51,791 nucleotides of DNA from Treponema sp. UBA3862 (GCA_002392405.1 DGGY01000013.1:1-51791); one strand, 5' to 3'; numbered from the stretch's first letter, positions 1 to 9,034 are shown. Program-made: numbers and translations. The notes: a model not told the origin generated them from the sequence alone.

Positions 1-1
1 T

Positions 2-169
2 TATCAGCGTTTAATTTTAGCAGTTGAAGGCGACAGTATTACAAAAACAATAAAAGAAGTTTTTTCTTCATTTATAAGTGAAGAGATTTCAAACTTTAAT
101 TCTAACGTTTATTACAGCAATCCTGATTATTTATTGTGGTCATACCGCGAAGGCCGGATGCTGGCGTAA
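2..169 (+). CDS. 3' end of an unidentified protein gene, partial
   Basis: An open frame enters from the window edge and stops at TAA 167-169. It encodes about 55 residues with no recognised motif. The first 46 or so residues look like ordinary AT-rich coding sequence. The last ten (SYREGRMLA and neighbours) are encoded by the GC-rich repeat that begins near 138, so the repeat supplies the stop codon. Either the gene was truncated by the repeat or it naturally ends inside it. The upstream part is outside the window and the function is unknown. Confidence 0.4.
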   Translation, partial: YQRLILAVEGDSITKTIKEVFSSFISEEISNFNSNVYYSNPDYLLWSYREGRMLA

Positions 170-300
170 CACCACCCCGCGCCAGCGATTGTAGTGGCCG
201 CGAAGCGGGTGCTGCGGTTGCAAAAGCAGACGCCGTACCGGAGGCGCTTTGACGCCGTAGCCACGAAAAGCGCGGTTTGACGCCAACAGCGGCAAAGGCG
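138..300. repeat. GC-rich dispersed intergenic repeat, copy 1
   Basis: This GC-rich block contrasts with its AT-rich surroundings and has long open frames in several phases, typical of spurious repeat ORFs. Read on the minus strand it contains CGCGGCCACTACAATCGCTG. Closely related cores occur at about 40540-40562 (GCGGCTCTCCAATCGGGGCT) and 50979-51001 (GCGGCCGCTACAATCGGGGC). The three share a core resembling GCTACAATCGGGGCT. No transposase is present, so this looks like a non-autonomous or REP-like repeat. Confidence 0.6.
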
Positions 301-315
301 CCCATCCCCCCCCCC

Positions 316-343
316 AAAAAAAACTGCCCCGTGACCGGGGCAG
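316..343 (-). terminator. Rho-independent terminator of the PL9 pectate lyase gene
   Basis: CTGCCCCG pairs with CGGGGCAG across a 4-nt loop at 324-343. On the minus strand the hairpin is followed by eight Ts (316-323) and then ten Gs (306-315). It lies about 70 bp after the stop codon of the minus-strand gene at 410-2854. Confidence 0.85.
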
Positions 344-409
344 CATGCCTGACAGCCCATGGACGGGCAGCCAAGCTAAAGTGTAGCGAAAGCAACGCTC
401 TCGCCGGAG

Positions 410-2854
410 TTATTTAAGGGTAATTCCCTTAACTGTTGCAGCCTGTGAGCCGAAGCTGTGGCCCTTGTATGAGCTGTTTGTGTAACCGCTCAACTTAATT
501 GTACCGTCAGCATTTCTGTAGCTTGTATGAACTGAAGAGTTGCATGCAAGGCTTGTTGCAGTTGTAGAAGGTGCAGAAATTGTTGTGCTGAAGTCTTTCT
601 GTCCGTTCTTGATTGAAGCAGCTGAAGAAATATAGAAATATTTGCTGTTTGTAAAGTAAACGGAATTAGAAATTGTTGAAGCAACATCGCTTGTACCGTA
701 CTTGTCGCTGCTCTTTGGAGCGAGAGTAAGCATGTGATCAAACTTACCTTTGTTTGTGCGGTAGAAGTTGAAGTTTACTTTTGCGTTTCCGTAAGAAGTA
801 CAGTAAGAAACATTGAGGGCTCCTCCGTTTCCGTTGTCTGTAAATCCGTCGTGTCCGTTTCCAACTGCCAGACAGTTAGTTACTACGTGAGCTGTAGGAA
901 CCTTACCGTTTGAACCGCCAAGCTTGAATCCGTTCATATCGCCGTTTGCATAGCTTGAGTTAGTTGTAAGGCGTCCGTTGTTGTAAGCAACACAGTTTTT
1001 GATTGTTACAACACCGATTGAACCTGTAGCTTCCTTAGCATAGAGGTCCCATCCGTCATCACAGTTACAGTAAGCGATACATCCGTCAAATACGTTTCCG
1101 TTACCGCAAGTAAGCTTACATGCAAATCCGTCAGCGTTTTCACCTGTTGCAGGGTCAGCGTTGTCGTATGCTGTACAGTTGAGGATGAGGTTGTTTGCAG
1201 GCCAGTCGCTCATTGAAGACATAGATGACTTTTCACGGGCAATCTGAAGACCTGAGTCACGGTTAGCATAGAATACACAGAGTTCTACAATGTTGTTGTT
1301 ACCGCCGATATACATACCGTTGTCACCAGCACCTGTTACGTTGATACCAAAGAAGTGCCAGTAGTCACCGAAAATCTGGATACCGCGGTTAGAGTCAGAA
1401 AGGGATTCTCCTGAGAAATCAAAGATAACTTTGTTTGCAGAACCCGGTTCAGCCATAACATACTTCATTGCAGAAGAAGAACCGTTGTTTGAAGAAGAAA
1501 TTGTAATCGGTGAAGAGAACTTGTAAGTTCCTGCCTTGATTACAACAGCAGCACCACCTGCAACAGAGTTAAGTGCAGAAGTGATTTCAGAAGCAGACTG
1601 ACAGTAAATGTAGCTCTTAATCTGAGATTTGTTTGTAATTTCTGTCAGGCGTGAACGTGTACCTACACCACTCTGAGTTGTTGAACCTGTGTTTGAAAGT
1701 CCTGAACCACTTGATGATGAAGAAGATCCGCTTGAAGATGAACCTGATGAAGAAGATCCGCTTGAAGAGCTTCCTGAAGAAGATGAACCGCTTGATGAAG
1801 ATCCGCTTGAGCTTGAAGAAGAACCTGCAGCAGAAACATAGATTTCATAGATGCTGATTGCACTTCCTGAAGAGTAAACATAGTATGTTCCGCTCTTTGT
1901 TGTTGTGTAGCTCAGGAGAGTTGCAGATGTTCCTACAGAAACTGATTTAAGTACAGAAGAACCGTCAGAAAGCTGAAGAGTTCTTGTTGCACCTGCAGTT
2001 GCAACTACAGAAATTGTAGCACCTGAAGCAGCGTCAAATTTAACTGCACGGTATGTAGGTTTTGTTCCTGAGAAACCGCCCTTAAGATCGAGAGCCTTTG
2101 TGTAGCTGTTTGAATTGTAAGTCAGAGAAGAATTTACAATCTGAACAGGTTTGTCAGAAGAAGCAAGAACCTGGAATGAACCGTAAGTTGTGTTTGAAGT
2201 TACAGAACCTGTTGAAAGGCTTGTCGGCTTGAATGAAATTGCAGAGCCTGAAGTTGAAGAAGAGCTTCCTGATGAAGAAGATCCACTTGATGAAGAAGAT
2301 CCGCTTGATGAAGAGCTTGAACCTGTCTTTTCAATTGAGAATACGCGCATTGCGCTTGATTTTGAGTACAGGTAGTAAGTTCCGCTTGCTGTTGCAGTGT
2401 AAGAGAACTGGCTTGCAGAAGTTCCAACGTCAGCAGAAGCAACTACTTTGCTTCCGTTTGAGAACTGGAGTGTACGTGCAGCATTTGCGTTTACTACAGC
2501 CTTTACAGTATCACCTGAAGAAAGTGAAACTTTGAATGCTCTGTAAGTAGCAGCAACACCGTCAGCACCGCCGCCGAGGTCCCATGCCTTTGAATAGCTT
2601 GTTCCGCCGTAAGAAGCAGAAGAAGAAACAACTTTTACGGTTTTAGATGATGTTGCAAGAAGTGTAAAATCACCGTATGTAGTGTTTGAAGAAATTGTTC
2701 CTGTAGAAAGACCTGATGCTGTAGAAGCAGCACGGTCAGCAGAAACAGCCGATTCTGTGTTCGAATCTACATCCAGTGTGTTCGAACAGCCTGAAAGGAT
2801 TAATGATGCAGCGAGAGCAAATACACCAATCCCTTTCAATAAACTTTTTTTCAT
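410..2854 (-). CDS. Pectate lyase family 9 (PL9-like) lipoprotein with beta-sandwich modules
   Basis: An 814-residue exported lipoprotein with lipobox LSGC at Cys23. Two related beta-sandwich modules of about 120 residues (about 50-176 and 205-342) are separated from each other and from the catalytic part by Ser/Gly linkers (about 178-202 and 345-385). The C-terminal part (about 400-814) is a right-handed beta-helix of Pel9A type. GENADGFACK carries Asp575 and CDDGWDL carries Asp599, Asp600 and Asp603. Their 24- and 4-residue spacings match the Pel9A calcium ligands D209, D233 and D237. Lys644 in NGFKLGG is the probable catalytic base. The expected reaction is calcium-dependent beta-elimination of polygalacturonate at the cell surface; the modules may bind pectin. 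A GGGGG Shine-Dalgarno precedes the ATG. It lies downstream of the PL1 lyase on the same strand but has its own leader and terminator. Confidence 0.9.
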   Translation of the reverse strand: MKKSLLKGIGVFALAASLILSGCSNTLDVDSNTESAVSADRAASTASGLSTGTISSNTTYGDFTLLATSSKTVKVVSSSASYGGTSYSKAWDLGGGADGVAATYRAFKVSLSSGDTVKAVVNANAARTLQFSNGSKVVASADVGTSASQFSYTATASGTYYLYSKSSAMRVFSIEKTGSSSSSSGSSSSSGSSSSGSSSSTSGSAISFKPTSLSTGSVTSNTTYGSFQVLASSDKPVQIVNSSLTYNSNSYTKALDLKGGFSGTKPTYRAVKFDAASGATISVVATAGATRTLQLSDGSSVLKSVSVGTSATLLSYTTTKSGTYYVYSSGSAISIYEIYVSAAGSSSSSSGSSSSGSSSSGSSSSGSSSSGSSSSGSSSSSSGSGLSNTGSTTQSGVGTRSRLTEITNKSQIKSYIYCQSASEITSALNSVAGGAAVVIKAGTYKFSSPITISSSNNGSSSAMKYVMAEPGSANKVIFDFSGESLSDSNRGIQIFGDYWHFFGINVTGAGDNGMYIGGNNNIVELCVFYANRDSGLQIAREKSSMSSMSDWPANNLILNCTAYDNADPATGENADGFACKLTCGNGNVFDGCIAYCNCDDGWDLYAKEATGSIGVVTIKNCVAYNNGRLTTNSSYANGDMNGFKLGGSNGKVPTAHVVTNCLAVGNGHDGFTDNGNGGALNVSYCTSYGNAKVNFNFYRTNKGKFDHMLTLAPKSSDKYGTSDVASTISNSVYFTNSKYFYISSAASIKNGQKDFSTTISAPSTTATSLACNSSVHTSYRNADGTIKLSGYTNSSYKGHSFGSQAATVKGITLK
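1700..1822 (-). repeat. Tandem Ser/Gly linker repeat in the PL9 gene
   Basis: Residues 345-385 are mostly repeats of the pentapeptide SSSSG, encoded by near-identical 15-bp units. This is a flexible linker between the binding-like modules and the catalytic beta-helix. A shorter linker of the same type lies at about 2249-2323. Such tracts can change length by replication slippage without shifting the frame. Confidence 0.85.
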
Positions 2855-2978
2855 ACAATCCCCCTTTTTCAGATGTATGACAACTTTTTATAATCTTCAG
2901 CCCTCCGATACGGCTGAAAACGCCTGGATTTAATAAACCGGAAAGCAGAGAAGCGCAGTATATTTCCGGTTTTCAGAC

Positions 2979-3014
2979 AAAAAAAGGCTGCCCGTTTTTT
3001 ATACATGGCAGCCT
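2979..3014 (-). terminator. Rho-independent terminator of the PL1 pectate lyase gene
   Basis: AGGCTGCC (2986-2993) pairs with GGCAGCCT (3007-3014). On the minus strand the stem is followed by a run of seven Ts. It starts 13 bp after the stop codon of the gene at 3027-5753, so the two pectate lyase genes are probably transcribed separately. Confidence 0.85.
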
Positions 3015-3026
3015 GACTTTGAAGAA

Positions 3027-5753
3027 CTACTTGGAAACCTTTACGTAGTTTACGTTGATTCCCGATGCAGTTGACATGAGGTAATATGTTCCTGAACTTG
3101 AAACACTGAATGTGTAAGTTGCAAGTGAAGAAGAAACTTCCTTCTTGTCTACAACAGTACCGCTTGAGTTAACAAGTGCAAGATAGCGTCCTGAAGCGCC
3201 GTAAGCATATGCAGTTACAGTACAGCCTGAATCAGCCTTAAATCCGATACATCTGTAAGAACCTGCTGAACCGCCGCCGCCAAGGGCGAGTGTCTGTGTG
3301 AATGAGATTCCGCCGTATGAAGCTGAAGCATATGGAGTAGACACTGTCTTTGAGCTTGTAGCATAGATTGTAAGGCTTCCGCTTGTCTGGTTGGAAGTGA
3401 AAGTTCCGTGGCTCAGGTTGTTTGCATTAAGTTCAATTGTTGTAAAGCTTGATGAAGATGATGAACTTGAAGAAGATGAAGAACCAGAAACATATACTTC
3501 AAATACTCTCAGTGAGCTTGATGAAGAGTACAGGTAGTATGTTCCTGCTTTTGTTGTTGTATAATAAAGGGCACTTGTAGTAGTACCGATTGAAGCAGTC
3601 TTAAGAACAGATGAACCGTCAGAAAGGTTAAGTGTTCTTGAAGAACCTGCATTTGCAACAACTGTGATTGAAGCACCTGCATCAGCAGTGAACTTAATTG
3701 CGCGGTAAGTTGGTTTTACACCGTCAGCACCGCCTCCAAGGTCAAAACACTTTGTATAAGAGTTAGAGTTGAAAGTTGTTGAGCTTGAAGAAATCTTTAC
3801 AGTCTTTGAAGAGTTTGCAAGAACTGTGAAAGTTCCATATGTTGTGTCAGCCTTAAGAGTTGTTGTTGAGTAGCTTTCAGCCTTGAGTGATACAGCAGAA
3901 GATGAAGTTGATCCGCTTGAAGAAGAACCTGAAGAAGAGCTTCCAGATGAAGAAGAACCTGATGAAGATGAACCGGATGATGAGCTTCCAGATGATGATG
4001 AACCTGAAGAAGAACTTCCAGATGAAGAACTTCCTGAAGAAGAACCTGATGTTTCAGTTGCAGAAGATGAAGAACCGGTTGCTACAGAAGCACCTGTATA
4101 ACTTCTGAGTTTTGACTGAAGTGTTGTATCTACATCATAGTTTGAATCAGCTGAATCAGAGAATGTGTAAGTGAAGTCTCCGCCTTCAACACGGCCGGCA
4201 TACTTTTTAACGTTAGCCATTGCAGCAGAAGGAGAATCAGCAGTGTAAGAGTACATGATGCTTGAAGTATCAAAGTTATTGTAAGTTGCAGAACCTGCTG
4301 CAGCCTTTACAGATGAAGGAACTGTTGTAGATTTAGAAGAAACAACGTAAGCATCAAAGTCTGTTGTTGTAGTTGCTCCGGAATAGCTTCCGCCGTAAGG
4401 AATAAAGTTATAAGTTCCGTTGAAAGAGTTGTTGTAAGCCTTGATCATACCGCCGTTTTCTTTAGAGAAAGTAGCGTTATCAGTTTTCTTAGTAGAAGTT
4501 CCGGCAAAGAGGTCAGAACCCTGCATTGAAATCATCATAGGATACTTACAGTTACGGAAGTAGTTTGAATCCATGAATACAGATGAACCTAAACATGCAC
4601 CTGCACCGTATTTAGCGTTTCCATCATAGTAGTTGTTGTAAACGTGTGCTGAGTAATAGCGTACGCGTGGATGACGTGAATCTGAGTGGTCATACCAGTT
4701 GTGGTGATATGTGATGTAAAGACCGTCAGTAGTTCCTTCGCTTAAGCCCAGAAGGTTACATTTTCCTGAATCCCAGAAGTGGTTGTAAGAGAATGTTACA
4801 TAAGTAGATTTTTTACAGTCAAGGGCACCGTCACCTTTTTTCTGGTCAGCGTCGCCGCCTGCTTCACCGTAGAACATATCACAGTTGTGAACCCATACGT
4901 TCTTACAGTCCTGCTGGAGTGAAACATTGTCCCCTTCTCCAGAGTCTACCATCATAAATCCGATATTTGAAATTTCAATGAAGTCAGCATTCTTGATGCG
5001 GATACCCCAGCCGTAAGCTGTTGCATCGTGACCGATACCTTCAATTGTAATACCGTTTGTAAGGTGCTTTGATGAACCTGAACCGGAAATCATAAGGTCG
5101 CCTGAAGTAAGAACAGAAGGATCTGTTACTTTTCCGATAAGGCGTACACAGAGAGGACGGTTATCATAGCCTTTCTTGAAAGCATCAAGAATCGGCTGGA
5201 GACCTGTACATGAAGTTACGGCGCCTTTTGCATTTGTAGTAACGTCAAGTGAAACAGTATCTTTTGTAGTATTGTTGATGTAAAGGACAACAGCGTTGTC
5301 TTTGAGTGTTCCGTCTGCCTTATAGGCACCAGGAGTTGTTGAACCATAAAAACCGAAGCCTGAGCGGTCATGTGAAGCAACATTTACTGTTGCAGAAATA
5401 GAACCAACCTTGATTGTATGAGATCCGGCTTTAAGCCCCGGAATATCACAGCGGTAGGTTGAACCGATTTTGCGGGTAAGCATTGAATTAACTGCAGTGC
5501 CGTCACAGTAAACGGTAGAATTAGATCCGGACCAGGTGATATATGCACTGTTAAGCCAGCCCTGAGCCTTACCGCCCGTTACGCTTACGCTTGAAATTGA
5601 ACCGCTTATTCCGCTTGAGCCTGAATAAGTAGCACGGCCAGCCGATGCAGCCTCTGAATCAGCACCTGATACAGCACTACATCCCGAAAGAACAAGACCT
5701 GCAGCAAGAAGAAGTCCTGCCAGAACTTTTACAGTTCCTGAACACTTTTTCAT
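3027..5753 (-). CDS. Pectate lyase family 1 (PL1-like) lipoprotein with two C-terminal beta-sandwich modules
   Basis: A 908-residue lipoprotein. The ATG at 5753 is preferred because GGAGG sits just upstream; the earlier in-frame ATG at 5765 overlaps that Shine-Dalgarno. The lipobox LSGC ends at Cys25. The parallel beta-helix (about 150-455) has the PL1 signatures VWVHNCD, DGALDCKKSTYVTFSYNHF and HHNWYDHSDSRHPRVR. The last supplies the catalytic Arg (about residue 360) and the substrate-binding Arg (about 365). After it come a long SSSSG linker (about 570-618) and two beta-sandwich modules (about 620-756 and 770-908). These closely resemble the N-terminal modules of the neighbouring PL9 enzyme. 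The expected role is cleavage of polygalacturonate outside the cell, complementary to PL9. Confidence 0.92.
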   Translation of the reverse strand: MKKCSGTVKVLAGLLLAAGLVLSGCSAVSGADSEAASAGRATYSGSSGISGSISSVSVTGGKAQGWLNSAYITWSGSNSTVYCDGTAVNSMLTRKIGSTYRCDIPGLKAGSHTIKVGSISATVNVASHDRSGFGFYGSTTPGAYKADGTLKDNAVVLYINNTTKDTVSLDVTTNAKGAVTSCTGLQPILDAFKKGYDNRPLCVRLIGKVTDPSVLTSGDLMISGSGSSKHLTNGITIEGIGHDATAYGWGIRIKNADFIEISNIGFMMVDSGEGDNVSLQQDCKNVWVHNCDMFYGEAGGDADQKKGDGALDCKKSTYVTFSYNHFWDSGKCNLLGLSEGTTDGLYITYHHNWYDHSDSRHPRVRYYSAHVYNNYYDGNAKYGAGACLGSSVFMDSNYFRNCKYPMMISMQGSDLFAGTSTKKTDNATFSKENGGMIKAYNNSFNGTYNFIPYGGSYSGATTTTDFDAYVVSSKSTTVPSSVKAAAGSATYNNFDTSSIMYSYTADSPSAAMANVKKYAGRVEGGDFTYTFSDSADSNYDVDTTLQSKLRSYTGASVATGSSSSATETSGSSSGSSSSGSSSSGSSSSGSSSSGSSSSGSSSSGSSSSGSSSSGSTSSSAVSLKAESYSTTTLKADTTYGTFTVLANSSKTVKISSSSTTFNSNSYTKCFDLGGGADGVKPTYRAIKFTADAGASITVVANAGSSRTLNLSDGSSVLKTASIGTTTSALYYTTTKAGTYYLYSSSSSLRVFEVYVSGSSSSSSSSSSSSFTTIELNANNLSHGTFTSNQTSGSLTIYATSSKTVSTPYASASYGGISFTQTLALGGGGSAGSYRCIGFKADSGCTVTAYAYGASGRYLALVNSSGTVVDKKEVSSSLATYTFSVSSSGTYYLMSTASGINVNYVKVSK
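3903..4046 (-). repeat. Tandem Ser/Gly linker repeat in the PL1 gene
   Basis: About nine consecutive SSSSG-type pentapeptides encoded by 15-bp units join the catalytic beta-helix to the C-terminal modules. The repeat type is the same as in the adjacent PL9 gene, consistent with exchange of cassettes between the two genes. Confidence 0.85.
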
Positions 5754-6134
5754 AATAACCTCCATTATGAAGCATACGCTCCGCTGCAGCTTCTCCTCCG
5801 ACAGTCCGCAGCAACGGATTCAATGGTTCTTAAATTACCTCTCAGGATAATTTTTAACAGGGTCAGTATGAAACTTTTTTAAAACAATTTTCAATTTTAA
5901 ATTTGGATATTTACGACTTCGTTTTCAGATTTTGGAGATTTCTAATTTGTAATTTACCGACATCAAAAACACAAAAACTGACATATAACAAAATCATATA
6001 GACTTTTCCGATATTTTGAGTAAAAAAACGTAATGATTTTTAAACAAAACAGACTTTTAAAGAAATTATTTTTGGACACAACCGTTTTACTTCAGTCTGT
6101 TTCAGGTGCGTTTTTATGCAAAAATGAGCAGAAA
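5754..6134. other. AT-rich intergenic region upstream of the PL1 gene
   Basis: About 380 bp lies between the end of the adenylate cyclase gene and the PL1 start. It is very AT-rich and holds no credible ORF. A weak minus-strand promoter can be drawn (TTGAAA, 18 bp, CATACT around 5866-5900), which would give a leader of about 100 nt for the PL1 gene. No clear terminator for the cyclase gene was found. Confidence 0.4.
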
Positions 6135-8969
6135 CTACTTTGAAGTCATGTTCATTATGCCGTCCCACTTTTCAGGAAGCCCGTTTTCCAGGTAATCACG
6201 GCATCTCTGGGCATAAACTAAAGGAGATTCATCCTCAGGAACAAGTTTGTTTGCCTTAACAAAGAGTTTTCCTGCTCCGGCAAAGTCTTTTTTAAGGTAT
6301 TTTTCCATTGCCTTTTCCCAGATTTCAGCGCTTTCAACTACATTTTCAGGAAGTTCATCCTTAAATCCAAGGATATTCCAGAGCTGAACAGGCTCATCAC
6401 GGCCGACAACGCGGACACGGTCAAATTTTCTTGCAAGAATTTTACCGAAGTTTTCACCTGAATTTGCGTCCGTCCATGTACTGTCTGAACACAAAATCCA
6501 TGAGCGGTAAACTTTATTGACACCTTCAAGGCGGCTGGCAAGGTTTACCGCATCACCCATGATTGTATAGTTCATTTTTGCACTTGTTCCCATGTTTCCT
6601 ACAACCATATCACCGGTATTAATACCGATACGGGTCTGAAGGGAACGGGGAATAGTGCCGTTTTTCAGGTTTTCTTCATTAAATCTTTCTTCTTCCTGCT
6701 TCATCCTGATGGCAGAAACACAGGCATTCCATGAAGGATTTTCAAGGTCCACAGGAGCACCAAAGAAGCTTACAATAGAGTCTCCGATATATTTATCAAT
6801 TGTGCCCTGCTCGCTTAAAATCCGGTCAGACATGCTTCCAAGATAGTCATTGAGGACAGAAACAAGTTTTGTAGGCGTTACAAGTTCAGAGAAAGAAGAG
6901 AAAGCCTTAATGTCGGAGAAAAGAGCACACATACGTTTTTCATCTCCACCCAGCTTTAACTTTGACGGATCCTTAATGATTTCTTCAACAACTGCAGGAG
7001 CAAGATATGTAGAGAAAGCATTGCGGAGAAGGCCCTTATCCTGTTCTGCAGTCACAAAGCGGAGAATTACAATTACAAGATATGAAATAACAGTAATCAG
7101 CACAGGAGTAACCAGGGGGATATAAACCTTAAAGAGCAGCATCATCAGTACCGGAACCAGAACACTTACAGCAATAGCTGAAAGTCCCGTAAGGTTCTGC
7201 TGCCATACTTTTTTGCCTGTAGTATAAATCACATAGGCAAGAACCATAATTGATGCTGCAAAAAAGCCCCACAGCCAGTTGAACTCATTGATAAAATTAC
7301 GGGTCATAATCGTATTGTAGACATTTGCGTGAGTTCCTACGTTAGGATAGGCACGGTTAAAAGGCGTTGTTCCAAGGTCAGTAGTTGAACTGGCAGTATT
7401 GCCTATGATACAGAAAGATCCCGAATAGGCCTTTTTCTTTTCGTTAAAAGTTCCACGGTAAATTTCATCTTCATTTTTGAGGCTGTCATAAATATTTTTA
7501 ATGCCCTCTTTTGCGCTGTCATAACTGTCTTTATCCAGCTGCTTTTTCATTTCATCAAGACGGTCATTTATTTCCTGGAAATATGAACCGTCAATAAGGG
7601 AGCTTACACGGTCAAAAAAGGCCCTTCTTGCAGCAAAATATTCTTCATATTCACTTTCTTCGATTCCGCCGTTTTCTGCATTACCTTCTGCATCAGTTCC
7701 GGTACATTTATCAAGAAGATAATTCTTATAAAGTTTGATGTTATCGTAATCACTTAAAATCTCTGCAACTTCATTTTTATAAGGAAGCGGCCTTCCCTTA
7801 GCATCCCAGAGATTAAAGCTGTTCAATGTCTCAAGCAGAGAAACAATCTTGCTTTCAGTTTCATCAAGCTGATAAAGCATTACAACACTTTCCCTGCGGA
7901 AAGAATCGATAAAGTCACTTTTGAGCCAGTTGATAAGCATGCGGCCGTGTCTGTCGAGAGGAATAGAAAAACTTATGCGTCTGTCGGGACTATGCGGATC
8001 CTTTGCATTTACAAGTTTCACTGCAAAGGGAGTGCGGACAACTTTTTCAGGGTCAAGTTTTTTAAGAATCGGCGCAAATACAAGCTGACCTGCATACAAA
8101 CCGTTCTTATCACTTAAAAGTTCAACACGACGTCTTGTACCGTCACTGTCTAAAACGACGTTCGTAAAGCCGGCACCCTTCGCTCCCCTCATAAACTGCT
8201 CACGGGCAGGACAAAAACCTAATTTATTATCACCATCCTGGTCAACAAGATAATAAAGGTTTCCTTTTGCAATTCTTCCGCGCTTATCTTCTATATTTTT
8301 ATAAAGACATTTATTTCTGACATAATCGATGTATTCATCACTGTAAACAATATCAAGGTCAAGAATATTAATTGTAAGCCAGGTATCACCAAAGAACTGA
8401 ATCGCCCTGGCAAAATACGCATCATTGTCACGGAAAGAAGAACTTGTAATCTGCTCTTTAAGGGCATCAAGTCCGGGATTTACCCATTCATTTATGGCTT
8501 CTCCCGCAAGCTTCATAAGATCCGTACGGTTATACATTCCGCTGGTGGCTGCCCCGGCAAGTTCATTTATAACATCAGCCATATCATTTTTCTGTGTATC
8601 AATGGCTTTAGAAATTTCTACCGAAGCGTCAGGATTAACAGCCAGATTTGAAGGCGAAAGATACTCAATATCGAATACAGCTGTAGAAGCACCAAGCTCC
8701 TTCATTCTCAGCAGTGTATTTGCAAGAATATCGCGGCTCCAGGGCCAGGGTCCCAAATCTTCAAGGGATTTATTATCAATTTCTACAAAGAGAATTTCAC
8801 TCCGGCTTTCTCCCTGGGGCCTTAAGCCCAGAAGAAGATCATAAACCCGGTAATCAAATTTCTGTAAAAGACCGAAACCTGCCGCAAGTCCCCAGATAAG
8901 GATTACTGCAGCGGCTGCAATCCTGTCCGAATATTTTTTTAATAATTTATTGTAAGTATTTTTTGTCAT
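6135..8969 (-). CDS. CHASE2-domain class III adenylate cyclase
   Basis: A 944-residue membrane signalling enzyme. TM1 (about 16-37) is followed by a large extracytoplasmic CHASE2 sensor (about 40-550), three TM helices (about 566-584, 593-615, 618-640), a class III cyclase domain (about 650-870) and a short tail. Metal-binding Asp686 (LFSDIKAF) and Asp730 (YIGDSIVSFFG), and transition-state Asn809 and Arg813 (GDAVNLASR), are present. Thr802 in NYTIMGD at the purine-specifying position fits the class IIIb Lys/Thr type, hence ATP to cAMP. The N-terminus is fixed by an in-frame TGA 18 nt upstream. There is no Shine-Dalgarno; a TATACT -10 lies 9 nt before the ATG. It diverges from an operon ending in a FecR gene. 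Confidence 0.9.
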   Translation of the reverse strand: MTKNTYNKLLKKYSDRIAAAAVILIWGLAAGFGLLQKFDYRVYDLLLGLRPQGESRSEILFVEIDNKSLEDLGPWPWSRDILANTLLRMKELGASTAVFDIEYLSPSNLAVNPDASVEISKAIDTQKNDMADVINELAGAATSGMYNRTDLMKLAGEAINEWVNPGLDALKEQITSSSFRDNDAYFARAIQFFGDTWLTINILDLDIVYSDEYIDYVRNKCLYKNIEDKRGRIAKGNLYYLVDQDGDNKLGFCPAREQFMRGAKGAGFTNVVLDSDGTRRRVELLSDKNGLYAGQLVFAPILKKLDPEKVVRTPFAVKLVNAKDPHSPDRRISFSIPLDRHGRMLINWLKSDFIDSFRRESVVMLYQLDETESKIVSLLETLNSFNLWDAKGRPLPYKNEVAEILSDYDNIKLYKNYLLDKCTGTDAEGNAENGGIEESEYEEYFAARRAFFDRVSSLIDGSYFQEINDRLDEMKKQLDKDSYDSAKEGIKNIYDSLKNEDEIYRGTFNEKKKAYSGSFCIIGNTASSTTDLGTTPFNRAYPNVGTHANVYNTIMTRNFINEFNWLWGFFAASIMVLAYVIYTTGKKVWQQNLTGLSAIAVSVLVPVLMMLLFKVYIPLVTPVLITVISYLVIVILRFVTAEQDKGLLRNAFSTYLAPAVVEEIIKDPSKLKLGGDEKRMCALFSDIKAFSSFSELVTPTKLVSVLNDYLGSMSDRILSEQGTIDKYIGDSIVSFFGAPVDLENPSWNACVSAIRMKQEEERFNEENLKNGTIPRSLQTRIGINTGDMVVGNMGTSAKMNYTIMGDAVNLASRLEGVNKVYRSWILCSDSTWTDANSGENFGKILARKFDRVRVVGRDEPVQLWNILGFKDELPENVVESAEIWEKAMEKYLKKDFAGAGKLFVKANKLVPEDESPLVYAQRCRDYLENGLPEKWDGIMNMTSK

Positions 8970-8978
8970 ATGACAAAA
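8961..8978. promoter_or_regulatory. 18-bp perfect palindrome over the cyclase start codon
   Basis: TTTTGTCATATGACAAAA is a perfect inverted repeat that contains the cyclase start codon (8967-8969 on the minus strand) and the -35 element of the divergent plus-strand promoter (8970-8975). A protein bound here could block both genes. It does not match the CRP consensus; the regulator is unknown. Confidence 0.45.
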
Positions 8979-8998
8979 AGTATATCACATGTTATACT
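8970..8998 (+). promoter_or_regulatory. Sigma-70 promoter of the envelope operon
   Basis: The -35 ATGACA (8970-8975), a 17-bp spacer and the -10 TATACT (8993-8998) each match the consensus at five of six positions. The -10 is one arm of an inverted repeat (AAAAAGTATA at 8975-8984, TATACTTTTT at 8993-9002). The other arm gives the cyclase a TATACT -10 at 8979-8984 on the minus strand. Confidence 0.6.
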
Positions 8999-9034
8999 TT
9001 TTTATATATCATTTTTCATTATTATGGAGAAAAG

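Noticed and set aside
102..395. Overlapping minus-strand reading frames (up to 97 codons) across the GC-rich repeat, one with a poly-G run just before an ATG
   Set aside because: They lie in a dispersed repeat that is open in all phases, cross the PL9 terminator, and have no family match. The poly-G before the ATG looked like a phase-variable promoter, but no credible gene follows.
1651..2535. Plus-strand frames rich in Lys, Leu, Glu and Asp opposite the pectate lyase linkers
   Set aside because: They are the antisense of Ser/Gly repeat codons; the minus-strand frame has a signal peptide, known domains and catalytic residues.
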